Below, one piece after another: positions 18,394 through 27,663 of a stretch of 64,000 nucleotides of DNA. A program made the translations under genes and the position numbers. Position 1 is the first letter of the stretch; each line of letters starts with the position of its first letter. This stretch comes from Sedimenticola thiotaurini (lineage in GTDB: Bacteria; Pseudomonadota; Gammaproteobacteria; Chromatiales; Chromatiaceae), in contig NZ_CP011412.1 of the NCBI RefSeq assembly GCF_001007875.1, forward strand, positions 3,100,001 through 3,164,000, given 5' to 3'. The notes under the pieces are model-generated. The model did not search any database. It was not told the origin of the DNA and worked only from the letters and a program-made list of their open reading frames with translations.

Positions 18394-19848
18394 ATGCATA
18401 ACAAATCTATTTCCGAGTTGGCGCAGGGGCTGCGGGCCGGTGAGTTCACCAGCGTCGAACTCACCCGATCCTACCTGGAGCGGATTGCCGGCCATAATCC
18501 GGCGCTGAACTGTCTGGTCACTGTCTGTGAGACGGAGGCGCTGCAGGCGGCGGAGCAGGCGGATAGTCGGATTCAGGCCGGCGAAACGGGCCAGCTGCTG
18601 GGCATTCCGATTGTGCACAAGGACATCTTCTGTACCGACGGGGTAAAAACCAGTTGCGGTTCCCGCATGCTGGACAATTTCATCGCCCCCTACGATGCCC
18701 ATGTGGTCTCCCTGATGAAACAGGCCGGTGCAGTGATGCTGGGCAAGGCCAACATGGATGAGTTCGCCATGGGATCATCCAATGAAACCAGTTACTACGG
18801 GCCGGTCCACAATCCCTGGAAGGCGGGCAGCGTACCCGGCGGCTCCTCCGGCGGTTCGGCCGCCGCAGTGGCCGCGCGACTCTGTGCGGCGGCCACCGGT
18901 ACGGATACCGGCGGCTCGATTCGCCAGCCGGCCGCTTTCTGTGGCATCACCGGGCTGAAGCCCACCTACGGCCGGGTATCCCGCTATGGCATGATCGCTT
19001 TCGCCTCGTCGCTGGACCAGGGTGGGCCCATGGCGCGCAGCGCGGAGGACGCCGCCATCCTGCTGCAGGCCATGGCCGGATTTGATGAGCGTGACTCCAC
19101 CTGTGCTGAGCAGCCGGTGCCGGATTATCTGGCCACCCTGAATGACGATCTGAAGGGGTTGCGGATTGGTATTCCCAAAGAGTATTTTGACGACGGGCTG
19201 GAGGGAGCGATCGCTGATTCCATTCAGCAGGCGCTGGATGAATACAGACGCCTGGGGGCGGAGCTGGTGGAGATCAGTCTGCCCAATAGCCGGCTTGGGG
19301 TGCCGACCTACTACGTGGTGGCGCCGGCCGAATGCTCCTCCAATCTGTCGCGCTTCGATGGGGTGCGTTACGGTTATCGCTGCAGTGATCCCCGGGACCT
19401 GGAAGATCTCTACAAGCGCTCCCGGGGCGAGGGGTTCGGGGCCGAGGTGAAGCGCCGTATCATGATCGGCACCTACGCCCTGTCCGCCGGCTACTACGAC
19501 GCCTACTACCTGAAAGCCCAGAAGATCCGGCACCTGATCTCGGATGACTTCCGGGCCGCCTTTGAGCAGGTGGATGTGATCATGGGACCGACCGCACCCT
19601 CCACGGCCTTCGCTATCGGCGAGAAAGCGGATGATCCGGTCACCATGTATCTGTCCGATATCTATACCATTGCGGTCAATCTGGCCGGATTGCCGGGTAT
19701 GTCGGTGCCGGTGAGACCGGTGGACGGCATGCCGGTGGGACTGCAACTGATCGGTAACTATTTCCAGGAAGGGCGGCTGTTGAATGTGGCGCATCAGCTC
19801 CAGCAGGCGACCGACTGGCACCTGGCGGCACCGGCCGGTTTTGAGTAA
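18394..19848 (+). CDS. gatA: Asp/Glu-tRNA amidotransferase subunit A
   Basis: The 484-residue amidase-signature enzyme releases ammonia from glutamine for transamidation. The Ser-cisSer-Lys triad is visible: Lys76 in IVHKDIF, Ser151 in [10 protein letters not shown], and Ser175 in [11 protein letters not shown]. The length matches the family. It lies 50 bases after gatC and 25 before gatB. Confidence 0.97.
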   Translation: MHNKSISELAQGLRAGEFTSVELTRSYLERIAGHNPALNCLVTVCETEALQAAEQADSRIQAGETGQLLGIPIVHKDIFCTDGVKTSCGSRMLDNFIAPYDAHVVSLMKQAGAVMLGKANMDEFAMGSSNETSYYGPVHNPWKAGSVPGGSSGGSAAAVAARLCAAATGTDTGGSIRQPAAFCGITGLKPTYGRVSRYGMIAFASSLDQGGPMARSAEDAAILLQAMAGFDERDSTCAEQPVPDYLATLNDDLKGLRIGIPKEYFDDGLEGAIADSIQQALDEYRRLGAELVEISLPNSRLGVPTYYVVAPAECSSNLSRFDGVRYGYRCSDPRDLEDLYKRSRGEGFGAEVKRRIMIGTYALSAGYYDAYYLKAQKIRHLISDDFRAAFEQVDVIMGPTAPSTAFAIGEKADDPVTMYLSDIYTIAVNLAGLPGMSVPVRPVDGMPVGLQLIGNYFQEGRLLNVAHQLQQATDWHLAAPAGFE

Positions 19849-19873
19849 TAAGAGACAGGAATAGAGACAGCAT

Positions 19874-21310
19874 ATGCAATGGGAAACCGTAATCGGGCTG
19901 GAGATCCATGCCCAGCTGGCCACCAGATCGAAGATCTTCTCCGCTGCTTCCACCGCATTCGGCGCGGCCCCGAACACCCAGGCCTGTAGCGTCGATCTGG
20001 GTATGCCGGGGGTATTACCGGTGTTGAACCGGGAAGCGGTTCGCATGGCGATCACCTTCGGTGTGGCGATCCAGGCTGAGATCGCGCCACGCTCAGTGTT
20101 TGCACGGAAAAACTACTTCTACCCGGATCTGCCCAAGGGCTATCAGATCAGCCAGTTTGAGCTGCCGATTGTGGGTCAGGGAAGTGTGGAGATCGCGCTG
20201 GATGACGGTTCGGTGAAATCGATCGGGGTGACCCGGGCCCATCTGGAAGAGGATGCCGGCAAGTCCCTGCATGAGGATTTTCACGGCATGACCGGTGTGG
20301 ATCTGAACCGGGCCGGTACACCGCTGCTGGAAATAGTCTCGGAACCGGACCTGCGCTCCGCCAAGGAGGCGGTGGCCTATGCCAAAAAGATCCACCAGAT
20401 CGTCCAGTATCTGGGGATCTGTGACGGCAACATGCAGGAGGGGTCGTTCCGCTGTGACGCCAATGTGTCAGTCAGGCCCGTGGGCGAACCGCTGGGTACC
20501 CGGGCGGAGCTGAAGAACCTCAATTCGTTCCGTTTTCTGGAGCGCGCCATCAATATCGAGGTGGAACGCCAGATCGACCTGATCGAAGCGGGCGGCGAAG
20601 TGGTTCAGGAGACCCGGTTGTATGATGCCGACAAGGACGAAACCCGCTCCATGCGCTCCAAGGAGGAGGCCAATGACTACCGCTATTTCCCCGACCCGGA
20701 TCTGTTGCCGGTGGAGCTGGAAGCGAACCTGATTGAAGATGTGCGCGCCCAGATGCCGGAGCTGCCGGATGCCAAGCGGCGCCGGTTTGCCGAGGAGTAC
20801 GGCCTGAGCACCTATGATGCCGCTGTGCTGACCGCCAGCAAAGGGCTGGCAGACTATTTCGAGCAGGCTGCCGGTGTGGCGGGTGATGCCAAGTTGGCTG
20901 CCAACTGGGTGATGGGCGAGCTGTCGGGCGCCCTGAACAAAGCCGGGATTGAGCTGGAAGCGAGCCCGGTCAGCGCCACCGATCTGGGTGGCATGCTGTT
21001 ACGCATTGTCGATCAGACCATCTCCGGCAAGATCGCCAAGCAGGTGTTTGAGGCGATGTGGGCCGGTGAGGGGAGTGCCGACCAGGTCATCGAGGCCCGT
21101 GGTCTGAAACAGATTACCGATAGCGGGGCTATTGAGGCGGTTGTGGATGAGGTGCTGGCGGCCAATCCGGATCAGGTGGCCAATTACCGCAATGCGGATG
21201 AGAAGAAACGGCCGAAAATGCTCGGTTTCTTTGTCGGCCAGGTGATGAAGGCGTCCAAGGGCAAGGCCAATCCGAAACAGGTCAATGAACTGCTGCTGAA
21301 GAAGCTCTGA
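19874..21310 (+). CDS. gatB: Asp/Glu-tRNA amidotransferase subunit B
   Basis: The 478-residue subunit phosphorylates the tRNA-bound acid and performs transamidation. It opens with [13 protein letters not shown] and contains [34 protein letters not shown] and [12 protein letters not shown]. The C-terminal YqeY-like tail domain, which contacts tRNA, extends to the end. GatCAB implies indirect synthesis of Gln-tRNA or Asn-tRNA; which one cannot be decided here. Confidence 0.97.
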   Translation: MQWETVIGLEIHAQLATRSKIFSAASTAFGAAPNTQACSVDLGMPGVLPVLNREAVRMAITFGVAIQAEIAPRSVFARKNYFYPDLPKGYQISQFELPIVGQGSVEIALDDGSVKSIGVTRAHLEEDAGKSLHEDFHGMTGVDLNRAGTPLLEIVSEPDLRSAKEAVAYAKKIHQIVQYLGICDGNMQEGSFRCDANVSVRPVGEPLGTRAELKNLNSFRFLERAINIEVERQIDLIEAGGEVVQETRLYDADKDETRSMRSKEEANDYRYFPDPDLLPVELEANLIEDVRAQMPELPDAKRRRFAEEYGLSTYDAAVLTASKGLADYFEQAAGVAGDAKLAANWVMGELSGALNKAGIELEASPVSATDLGGMLLRIVDQTISGKIAKQVFEAMWAGEGSADQVIEARGLKQITDSGAIEAVVDEVLAANPDQVANYRNADEKKRPKMLGFFVGQVMKASKGKANPKQVNELLLKKL

Positions 21311-21396
21311 CAGCGCCCCTTTCAAAATCACCCCGTGCGACGCTGTGTAGAGCTGCCGGGCGTCCGGGTGGTGTGCACAGGGAAGTGCCGGGCGAT

Positions 21397-22017
21397 TTAG
21401 CGATGCTGCAGGTCGTACTGATAAATCTCCCGGAACAGGTCGTCCCGGATGTCGATCTCATTGACCAGCTGGCTGGACAGAGTGGCCAGTTTCAGGCTTC
21501 TGGAGCGGGCATAACGCCGGATCGCCTCAAAGGCGCTCTGCTCATCGGCGTCGAAGCGCTGCATATAGATACCAACCGCCACGCTGATCTCCCGATTGCG
21601 GTGGATCGCCCCCAGCAGGTCAGACTCTTTCTGCCGCAGCTGCTGTAAATCCCGGGCACGCTTCAGCGCCGCCTCGATCGCCGGGATCAGCTGTTGGGTG
21701 TTGACCGGTTTGACCAGGTAGCCCAGCGCTCCCTCGCGGGTGGCGGACTCAACCATGTCGTGATCCGAGTAAGCGCTGAGAAACAGGGTGCTGATGCCGC
21801 CCTCTGCCTTGAGCTCACGTGCCGCCTCAATGCCACTAATGCCGGGCATGCGAATATCCAGCAGGGCAAGGTCCGGTTTTTCCCGCAGGCCAAGCTGAAC
21901 GGCACTCCGGCCATCCTGGGCCGACACCACCAGATAGCCTGCATCACTCAGGCCACTGGTAATGCTGGTGAGGGTGATCATGTCATCGTCGGCAACCAGG
22001 ATCTTGTTTTTCTTCAT
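21397..22017 (-). CDS. Response regulator with ANTAR RNA-binding output domain
   Basis: The 206-residue protein begins with a receiver domain (residues 4-118): acidic pocket Asp10-Asp12, phospho-acceptor Asp54 in LLDIRMPG, and Lys103 in LVKPV. A short coiled linker leads to an ANTAR domain (about 130-195; VAVGIYMQRF, AFEAIRRYARSR) of the AmiR/NasT type. Such regulators act by transcription antitermination on leader RNA hairpins. No histidine kinase lies nearby, and the neighbours (gatB, methyltransferase, moeB) are not typical targets, so partner and target are unknown. Confidence 0.9.
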   Translation of the reverse strand: MKKNKILVADDDMITLTSITSGLSDAGYLVVSAQDGRSAVQLGLREKPDLALLDIRMPGISGIEAARELKAEGGISTLFLSAYSDHDMVESATREGALGYLVKPVNTQQLIPAIEAALKRARDLQQLRQKESDLLGAIHRNREISVAVGIYMQRFDADEQSAFEAIRRYARSRSLKLATLSSQLVNEIDIRDDLFREIYQYDLQHR

Positions 22018-22069
22018 GGTCTCTCTGGATAAACCCTGCTCTAAATTCCCCCGTCCCCCGCGGGAGACC

Positions 22070-22103
22070 CCGGCAGGATGCGCGGGAGGGAGCAGCCTGC
22101 CGG
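22070..22103. repeat. Inverted repeat upstream of the ANTAR regulator
   Basis: CCGGCAGG (22070-22077) pairs with CCTGCCGG (22096-22103) around an 18-base loop, 53 bases before the regulator's ATG on the minus strand. It could be a leader hairpin, or a terminator for the upstream methyltransferase gene, though that ends 80 bases away at 22184. Function uncertain. Confidence 0.35.
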
Positions 22104-22183
22104 TAATCTACGGCAATTTAGGATTATAAGTGATAAAGCCGGGATGCCCAAGCCGTACCACACAGACCGATATGAAGCGTTGT

Positions 22184-22795
22184 CTATTCCGGCAGGGTAG
22201 CCATAGCTACAGTATAGGTGCCGCCCTGTTTTAGTTTCTTATAGTTGCCAAACACTTCCATGAAGGCTCTCTGGATAAATTTGCGTAAACCGCTGATCGT
22301 CACCACATAGAAGCGGGCGCCGGGATTCATGCGTACCAGGGCGTCATAAAAGTACAGGTAATAGAGTTCCTTGCCGGTCTTGGCCGGCAGGTTGGAGACG
22401 ATCAGGTCAAAACGCCGGTCACCGACCTCGGTGAAGCCGTTACTGAGGAAGATTTCGGCGTTGCTGATGCCGTTGATGCTGGCATTTTTGCGGCTGTAGT
22501 CGATAGCGACAAAATCCTTGTCCACCAGCACACTGGTCCCCCGGGGAGCCAGGCGGGCCAGGGTCAGACCGAGGGGTCCGTAGCCACACCCCAGATCCAG
22601 GGTGTCATCGTCTTCCCTTACATCCAGGTGATCGAGCAGCAGGCGACTCCCCTCGTCAATGCCTTTCGGGGAGAACAGCCCCCAGGTGGTGTGGTAGGTA
22701 AGCGTCTCTCCCCGCAGGGTATCCTGGAACACGATATCGGCACGCAGTTTATCCAGGTAGGCGTTGGTTTCTGGCGTTATTTTTATAGGGCTCAT
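22184..22795 (-). CDS. SAM-dependent methyltransferase, small-domain (RsmC/RlmG-like)
   Basis: The 203-residue protein has the MTS domain fold: a SAM-binding glycine motif in LDLGCGYGPLGL (about 72-83), an acidic loop (LVDKD), and a motif IV region that reads SNLPAKTG instead of the usual NPPF of RsmC/RlmG. It lacks the extra N-terminal domain of RsmC, so its substrate cannot be named. The ATG at 22795 overlaps the moeB stop (ATGA), which sets the start over an upstream ATG at 22861. Confidence 0.8.
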   Translation of the reverse strand: MSPIKITPETNAYLDKLRADIVFQDTLRGETLTYHTTWGLFSPKGIDEGSRLLLDHLDVREDDDTLDLGCGYGPLGLTLARLAPRGTSVLVDKDFVAIDYSRKNASINGISNAEIFLSNGFTEVGDRRFDLIVSNLPAKTGKELYYLYFYDALVRMNPGARFYVVTISGLRKFIQRAFMEVFGNYKKLKQGGTYTVAMATLPE

Positions 22796-23547
22796 GGATT
22801 GTTTTTGCCATTTCCGCAGGTTTTGCAGTCGGGGTCCTTTTTCAATGTCAGGGTGCGCCACTCCATCTCCAGGGCGTCCAGCAGCAGCAGGCGGCCAATC
22901 AGCGGGGTGCCGGCACTGGTCAGTACCTTAATGGCTTCCAGCGCCTGCACGCTGCCGATGATACCCACCAGGGGTGACAGTACGCCGTTGGCAGAGCAGG
23001 TTTCATCCATCTCCGCGGCACTGCCATAGAGGCAGCGGTAGCAGGGCTCTCCGGGTTGACCGGTAAAGACCGACACCTGTCCCTCCATGCGGATTGCGGC
23101 GCCGGATACCAGCGGTATGCGGTTCTGCACACAGGCTTCGTTCACGGCGAAACGGGTGGTGAAATTATCGGTGCCGTCGATCACCAGATCGGCCCGCCGG
23201 ATCTCCCGGGCCAACTCCTCCCCCTCAAGTCTGGATGAGATGGTCTCAATGCGGCACTCGGGGTTGATGGCGCGCAGGGTCTGGCGTGCCGAATCCACCT
23301 TTAACTGACCGATACTGCCGCTGGTATGGGCGATCTGACGCTGTAGATTGGTCAGGTCCACCCGGTCGAAATCCACCAGTACCAGCTGTCCGACGCCGGC
23401 GGCGGCAAGGTACATGGCCGCCGGTGAGCCAAGGCCGCCCAGGCCAAAAATCACCACACGGGATTGCTGCAGCTTCTCTTGCCCCTCGATACCGATGCTG
23501 GGGAGCATGATCTGTCGACTGTAGCGTAGGAGTTGTTCGTCGTTCAT
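22792..23547 (-). CDS. moeB: MoeB/ThiF-type sulfur-carrier adenylyltransferase
   Basis: The 251-residue E1-like enzyme adenylates the C-terminal glycine of MoaD or ThiS. The ATP-binding loop GLGGLGSP (residues 35-42), DGTDNFTTRFAVN, the LSPLVGIIGSVQA helix and two zinc CxxC pairs (CYRC and CKTC near the C-terminus) are visible. There is no C-terminal rhodanese domain. MoeB and ThiF cannot be separated by sequence alone; the E. coli-like length and SGAAIRMEGQVSVF favour MoeB. Confidence 0.9.
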   Translation of the reverse strand: MNDEQLLRYSRQIMLPSIGIEGQEKLQQSRVVIFGLGGLGSPAAMYLAAAGVGQLVLVDFDRVDLTNLQRQIAHTSGSIGQLKVDSARQTLRAINPECRIETISSRLEGEELAREIRRADLVIDGTDNFTTRFAVNEACVQNRIPLVSGAAIRMEGQVSVFTGQPGEPCYRCLYGSAAEMDETCSANGVLSPLVGIIGSVQALEAIKVLTSAGTPLIGRLLLLDALEMEWRTLTLKKDPDCKTCGNGKNNP

Positions 23548-23647
23548 AGGTTGCAGGTCAGTTCAGTTAGCTCAGGAATAGCACGAAACGGCAGCTCCGG
23601 CCGTCTCTCCGATCCCTGAATGGGTAATTGCCGCTGTAGGTGTCCTG

Positions 23648-24058
23648 CTACAGATATTTTCGCCAGTGCTCGGGCCGGGGATCCGCGCAGCCGTGGGTCT
23701 TTTGCTGGTAGCGATTGATGAATATTTTGCGGGTGCAGTTGTGGTCTTCGCTGCTGCAGCCATTGTTGGCCCGTTGATTCTCCTCGGTGTAGTAGTAGAG
23801 GGCGCGCGCGACCTTGTAGATCAGTTTGCTGCTGAGATGGAATCCGCAGTCGATCAGGGCAGTCTCGATCTGTTCCAGGGAGACCTTCAGCACATGGTAC
23901 CGCACCTTGAGCAGCAGTCGGGTCTCCGCATGAACTTCAAGGATACCGTCTATCCCCTCCAGCATGCTGGCTGCCGATTGGGCCTGCGCCGGGTCGGGAT
24001 GCAACTCCGTAAACACGATTTCCCGGAGTTTGATGAGGTCGCTGTCTTCGCCTTCCAT
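23648..24058 (-). CDS. Uncharacterised 136-residue protein with Cys/His-rich C-terminus
   Basis: I do not recognise this family. The protein is soluble, without signal peptide or membrane segment. Residues 10-77 look like a degenerate ferredoxin-like (HMA-type) beta-alpha-beta-beta-alpha fold (DGILEVHAETRLLLKVRY, then an amphipathic helix and LIDCGFHLS) but lack a CxxC metal loop. The C-terminal third has an aromatic stretch (ALYYYTEENQ) then Cys101, His106, Cys108, His122, Cys124 and His131, which could bind a metal. AGGA lies 10 bases before the ATG. It lies between prmC and moeB on the same strand, 88 bases from the prmC stop. A gene is likely because codon use matches its neighbours and the composition is protein-like. 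Confidence 0.7.
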   Translation of the reverse strand: MEGEDSDLIKLREIVFTELHPDPAQAQSAASMLEGIDGILEVHAETRLLLKVRYHVLKVSLEQIETALIDCGFHLSSKLIYKVARALYYYTEENQRANNGCSSEDHNCTRKIFINRYQQKTHGCADPRPEHWRKYL

Positions 24059-24146
24059 GTTAATGATCCTAAACGCTGTGCAGAAATTATCAAGCGTTGC
24101 CGCTGCTCACTTCTATGTGAAGCTGCCGGTCGGGGTATGAGACGAT

Positions 24147-25007
24147 TTAACTTACATCATCCTCCGGGCGCTGGCCCTGGGTCAACCGGTCGCGTTTGGC
24201 CAGATCCTGATGGGTGGTTATGGCCCGATAGCCTGCCTGCTGAAAGAGTTGGCGCACGGCGCTGCCCTGTTCGAAGCCGTGCTCGATCAGCAGCCAGCCT
24301 TCCGGCTCCAGATGGGGTGGTGCATCGTTGATCAGCCGGCGAATGTCAGCCAGACCGTCGGCTCCTGCGGTCAAGGCTCTCTGCGGTTCCCAGGGCAGCC
24401 CATTCTGCTCCAGGTGGGGATCGTTTTCAGCCACGTAGGGCGGGTTACTGAGAATCAGGTCAAAGCGCTCAGAAGGCTTCAGGGCATCCAGCCAGCTGCC
24501 TTGGCGCAGCTCGATGTTGTGCAGCCTGTGGGCCTGGACGTTCTCCCTGGCCACTGCCAGTGCGGCGCCGGAAATATCCGTGGCGACCAGTTGCGCCCGG
24601 GGGCATTCGCTGGCGATAGCGGCGGCAATAGCGCCACTGCCGGTGCCCAGATCGGCCACCCGGCCATTCCGTTCCGGTTCCAACAGGGTCAGGGCGCACT
24701 CGACCAGCAGTTCGGTTTCGGGACGGGGAATCAACGTATCCGGGGTGACCCGCAGGTTCAGGGACCAGAACTCCCGGTATCCGGTGAGATAGGCTATCGG
24801 TTCTCCCTGGGCGCGGCGGTCAAGCAGGGCGTGGAACTGGTTGGCCTGTTGAGCGCTCAGGCGCTGTTCAGGCCATGCATAAAGGTGGCTGCGGGAACAG
24901 TGCAGCACATGGCATAGCAGCACTTGTGCGTCCACCGGAGTGAGTCGCGCGACCTGTTCGGCCAACCGCAGTGCGGTGGTGATGGTCAACGGTTCCTGGT
25001 CGCTCAT
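24147..25007 (-). CDS. prmC: Release factor glutamine N5-methyltransferase
   Basis: The 286-residue HemK/PrmC methylates the GGQ glutamine of release factors. It has an N-terminal helical substrate-binding domain, the SAM motif VADLGTGSGAIAAAIA and the catalytic NPPY motif (LSNPPYVAEND). It follows prfA, its substrate gene, by 14 bases. Confidence 0.96.
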   Translation of the reverse strand: MSDQEPLTITTALRLAEQVARLTPVDAQVLLCHVLHCSRSHLYAWPEQRLSAQQANQFHALLDRRAQGEPIAYLTGYREFWSLNLRVTPDTLIPRPETELLVECALTLLEPERNGRVADLGTGSGAIAAAIASECPRAQLVATDISGAALAVARENVQAHRLHNIELRQGSWLDALKPSERFDLILSNPPYVAENDPHLEQNGLPWEPQRALTAGADGLADIRRLINDAPPHLEPEGWLLIEHGFEQGSAVRQLFQQAGYRAITTHQDLAKRDRLTQGQRPEDDVS

Positions 25008-25021
25008 GGGGGTGGCCCGGG

Positions 25022-26098
25022 TCAGTGGGCCAGGGAGGTGAGTTGCTCCGCCTGGTGTTCCTGGATCAGGGGATCGATCACCTGGTCAAGGGCGCCCGCC
25101 ATGATCTCGTCCAGTTTATACAGGGTCAGGTTGATGCGGTGATCAGTCAGCCGATTCTGGGGGAAGTTGTAGGTGCGAATCCGTTCCGATCGGTCGCCAC
25201 TGCCCACCTGCAGCTTGCGGGATTCAGCCTGCTCGCTGGCCTGCTTCTCCTGGATGCCGGCCAGCAGCCTGGCCTGTAGCAGGGAAAGGGCCCGGGCCTT
25301 GTTTTTGTGTTGTGAACGCTCATCCTGACACTCCACCACGATACCGCTGGGCAGATGGGTGATGCGTACGGCCGAGTCGGTTTTGTTGACATGCTGACCG
25401 CCAGCGCCGGATGCGCGGAAGGTGTCAATGCGCAGGTCGCCGCTATTGATCTCCACATTATCCACTTCTGCCGCTTCCGGCAGGATCGCAACGGTACAGG
25501 CGGAGGTGTGGACCCGGCCCTGGGATTCGGTTTCCGGTACCCGCTGGACCCGGTGGGTGCCGGACTCAAATTTCAGGCGTGAGTAGACATTGCGTCCGGA
25601 GACCCGGCTCACCACCTCCTTGTAACCGCCCTGTTCGCCTGCTGTTTCGCTGATGGTTTCAGTCTGCCAGCCCATCTGTTCGGCGTAGCGCAGGTACATG
25701 CGCAGCAGATCCCCGGCAAACAGAGCGGCCTCGGCGCCGCCGGTACCTGCGCGCACTTCCAGGAAGATGTTGCGGTCATCGTTGGGATCGGGTGGGATCA
25801 GCAGTAACTGGAGTTGGGGTTCCAGCTGTCGCAACTGCTGCTCTCCTTCGGCCAGCTCCTCTTTGGCAAGATCAGCCATCTCCGGGTCATCCAGCATCTC
25901 ACGGGCGGTGGCTATTTCGTGCTCCAGGGCCCGGTAACGACCAAAGCACGCCACCACCGGCTCCAGCTGGGCGTACTCCTGGCTCAGTTCACGGTAGCGG
26001 TTTTGATTGTTCTGAATTTCCGGCTCCGCCAGCAGGGCGGTGATCTCTTCAAAGCGCTCGGCAATCTGATCCAGCTTGCTGCGTATGGATGCCTTCAT
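25022..26098 (-). CDS. prfA: Peptide chain release factor 1
   Basis: The 358-residue factor reads UAA and UAG. The peptidyl-hydrolysis loop [15 protein letters not shown] carries GGQ. The codon-recognition tripeptide is Pro-Glu-Thr in [10 protein letters not shown], a PxT variant of the RF1 type, distinct from the SPF of RF2. The start overlaps the hemA stop by 4 bases. Confidence 0.97.
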   Translation of the reverse strand: MKASIRSKLDQIAERFEEITALLAEPEIQNNQNRYRELSQEYAQLEPVVACFGRYRALEHEIATAREMLDDPEMADLAKEELAEGEQQLRQLEPQLQLLLIPPDPNDDRNIFLEVRAGTGGAEAALFAGDLLRMYLRYAEQMGWQTETISETAGEQGGYKEVVSRVSGRNVYSRLKFESGTHRVQRVPETESQGRVHTSACTVAILPEAAEVDNVEINSGDLRIDTFRASGAGGQHVNKTDSAVRITHLPSGIVVECQDERSQHKNKARALSLLQARLLAGIQEKQASEQAESRKLQVGSGDRSERIRTYNFPQNRLTDHRINLTLYKLDEIMAGALDQVIDPLIQEHQAEQLTSLAH

Positions 26099-27360
26099 TG
26101 AGTGGTTTTGTCGTTGATCTGGAATAGGGTGTTTGCTGCTTCCAGAAGTTCAGACTGACCGGTGAATCCCGCCTGTCTTATCTGGGTGCTGGGGGTGTGC
26201 AGCAGTTTGTTGGTCAGTGTGTGGGCAAGGAACCTGAGGCTCTCTTCCGGGGATTTGCCCGACTGGATCTGTTTCAGTGCTCTTTCGAGTACCTCATCGC
26301 GCATCTGTTCGGCCTGGCGGCGATAGTCCTGAATCATACCCACCGCATCCAGTGAGCGTAGCCAGCCCATGAACTCTTCCACGTGCAGGTCGACAATCTC
26401 CATCGCCTGCTCCGCCGCTTCCTGACGGGAACGCATGTTCTCCTGGATTACTTCCTGGAGGTCGTCGACCGTGTAGAGGTAGACGTCGTTCAGTTCGCTG
26501 ACCTCGCTTTCGATATCCCGGGGTACGGCGATATCCACCATGAAAATAGGTTGGTGTTTGCGCTTTTTCAGTGCGCTCTCCACCGTGCCCTTGCCCACCA
26601 CCGGTAACGGGCTGGCGGTGGATGAGATGACGATATCGGCCTCCGCCAGGTGGTTGTGGATCTCGGTCAGGCCAATGGCGTAGCCGTCGAAATGGCCGGC
26701 CAGCTGATGGGCTTTCTCCAGGGTTCGGTTGGCAACGATAATTCTGCCCACCCCGTGCTGGTGCAGATGCCGGGCCGCCAGCTCAATGGTTTCGCCGGCG
26801 CCGATCAGCAGTGCGGTCAGCTGTGACAGGTCGCTGAAAATCTGCCGGGCCAGGCTGACCGCGGCGAAGGCCACCGAGACCGGACTGTGTCCAATGGCGG
26901 TATCGGTGCGCACCTGCTTGGCGACCGAGAAAGTGTGCTGAAACAGGCGCCCGAGGAACTTACCGCTGGTTGAGGCGTCGTTGGCGGTCTGGAAGGCCTG
27001 TTTTACCTGGCCCAGAATCTGCGGCTCTCCAAGCACCATGGAGTCCAGTCCGCTGGCCACTTTCAGCAGATGGCGCACACACTCCTGATCCTGGTGGTGA
27101 TAGAGAAACGGCGAGATGGTCTCCGGCTCCAGGCCGTGGAACTCACCCAGCCAGTTGCAGATCTGCTCCCGACTGGAACGGTTGTGGGTGCAGTAGAGCT
27201 CTGTCCGGTTGCAGGTTGAGAGAATTACGGCTTCATCAATCTCCGGCTGCTCTGTCAGACTGCGCAGCGCGGCCACAATGATGTCCGGACCAAACGTGAG
27301 CCGTTCACGGATATCAATGGGGGCTGTCTTGTGGTTAAGGCCGAGAGTAATCAATGCCAT
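26095..27360 (-). CDS. hemA: Glutamyl-tRNA reductase
   Basis: The 421-residue enzyme makes glutamate-1-semialdehyde, the first step of C5 heme synthesis. The catalytic cysteine is Cys50 in [15 protein letters not shown]-binding and inter-domain segments ([27 protein letters not shown]) and the C-terminal dimerisation helix are present. hemA-prfA-prmC is the usual gammaproteobacterial operon. Confidence 0.97.
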   Translation of the reverse strand: MALITLGLNHKTAPIDIRERLTFGPDIIVAALRSLTEQPEIDEAVILSTCNRTELYCTHNRSSREQICNWLGEFHGLEPETISPFLYHHQDQECVRHLLKVASGLDSMVLGEPQILGQVKQAFQTANDASTSGKFLGRLFQHTFSVAKQVRTDTAIGHSPVSVAFAAVSLARQIFSDLSQLTALLIGAGETIELAARHLHQHGVGRIIVANRTLEKAHQLAGHFDGYAIGLTEIHNHLAEADIVISSTASPLPVVGKGTVESALKKRKHQPIFMVDIAVPRDIESEVSELNDVYLYTVDDLQEVIQENMRSRQEAAEQAMEIVDLHVEEFMGWLRSLDAVGMIQDYRRQAEQMRDEVLERALKQIQSGKSPEESLRFLAHTLTNKLLHTPSTQIRQAGFTGQSELLEAANTLFQINDKTTQ

Positions 27361-27663
27361 AGGAACTTGTCGCGTATCAGGATAGTCTCAGTAGCTCGTC
27401 GTCAATGGTGCTGTCAGCCCGTCAATGATCACTGCCGCCATTCGGGATTAATAATCCTGCTGGCGCCACCACAAGCGGAGTAATTACCACTAAACTTCAC
27501 GCGTGCCGGACCTTGGAAAGTGAAATTTTGTATTATCAAAAGGTTAAATACAAGTCGTCAGCCATTTTTTACAGGCGTTAGATGTCGTCCTTTGATGGGG
27601 ATTCCGGTTATCATCTATGCTTTATGACAGGCCCCTGGTGGGCGTTTTTCAGGTGTAAGGTTC
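27361..27663. other. Divergent intergenic region between hemA and the TPR lipoprotein
   Basis: No gene is seen. The region is more A+T-rich than its flanks. It holds an inverted repeat TTGTATT (27528-27534) and AATACAA (27547-27553) with a 12-base spacer that could bind a regulator of one or both divergent genes. I could not assign promoter hexamers with confidence. TCAGGTGTAAGG precedes the plus-strand ATG. Confidence 0.5.
27528..27553. promoter_or_regulatory. Dyad TTGTATT-N12-AATACAA, possible operator
   Basis: This perfect 7-bp dyad sits centrally in the hemA/TPR divergent region. The symmetry suggests a dimeric regulator site, but the match could be chance in AT-rich DNA. Confidence 0.3.

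Noticed and set aside
25022-26098. Pro-Glu-Thr in RF1 as an abnormal codon-recognition motif
   Set aside because: It is an accepted PxT variant, and GGQ and the rest are normal.
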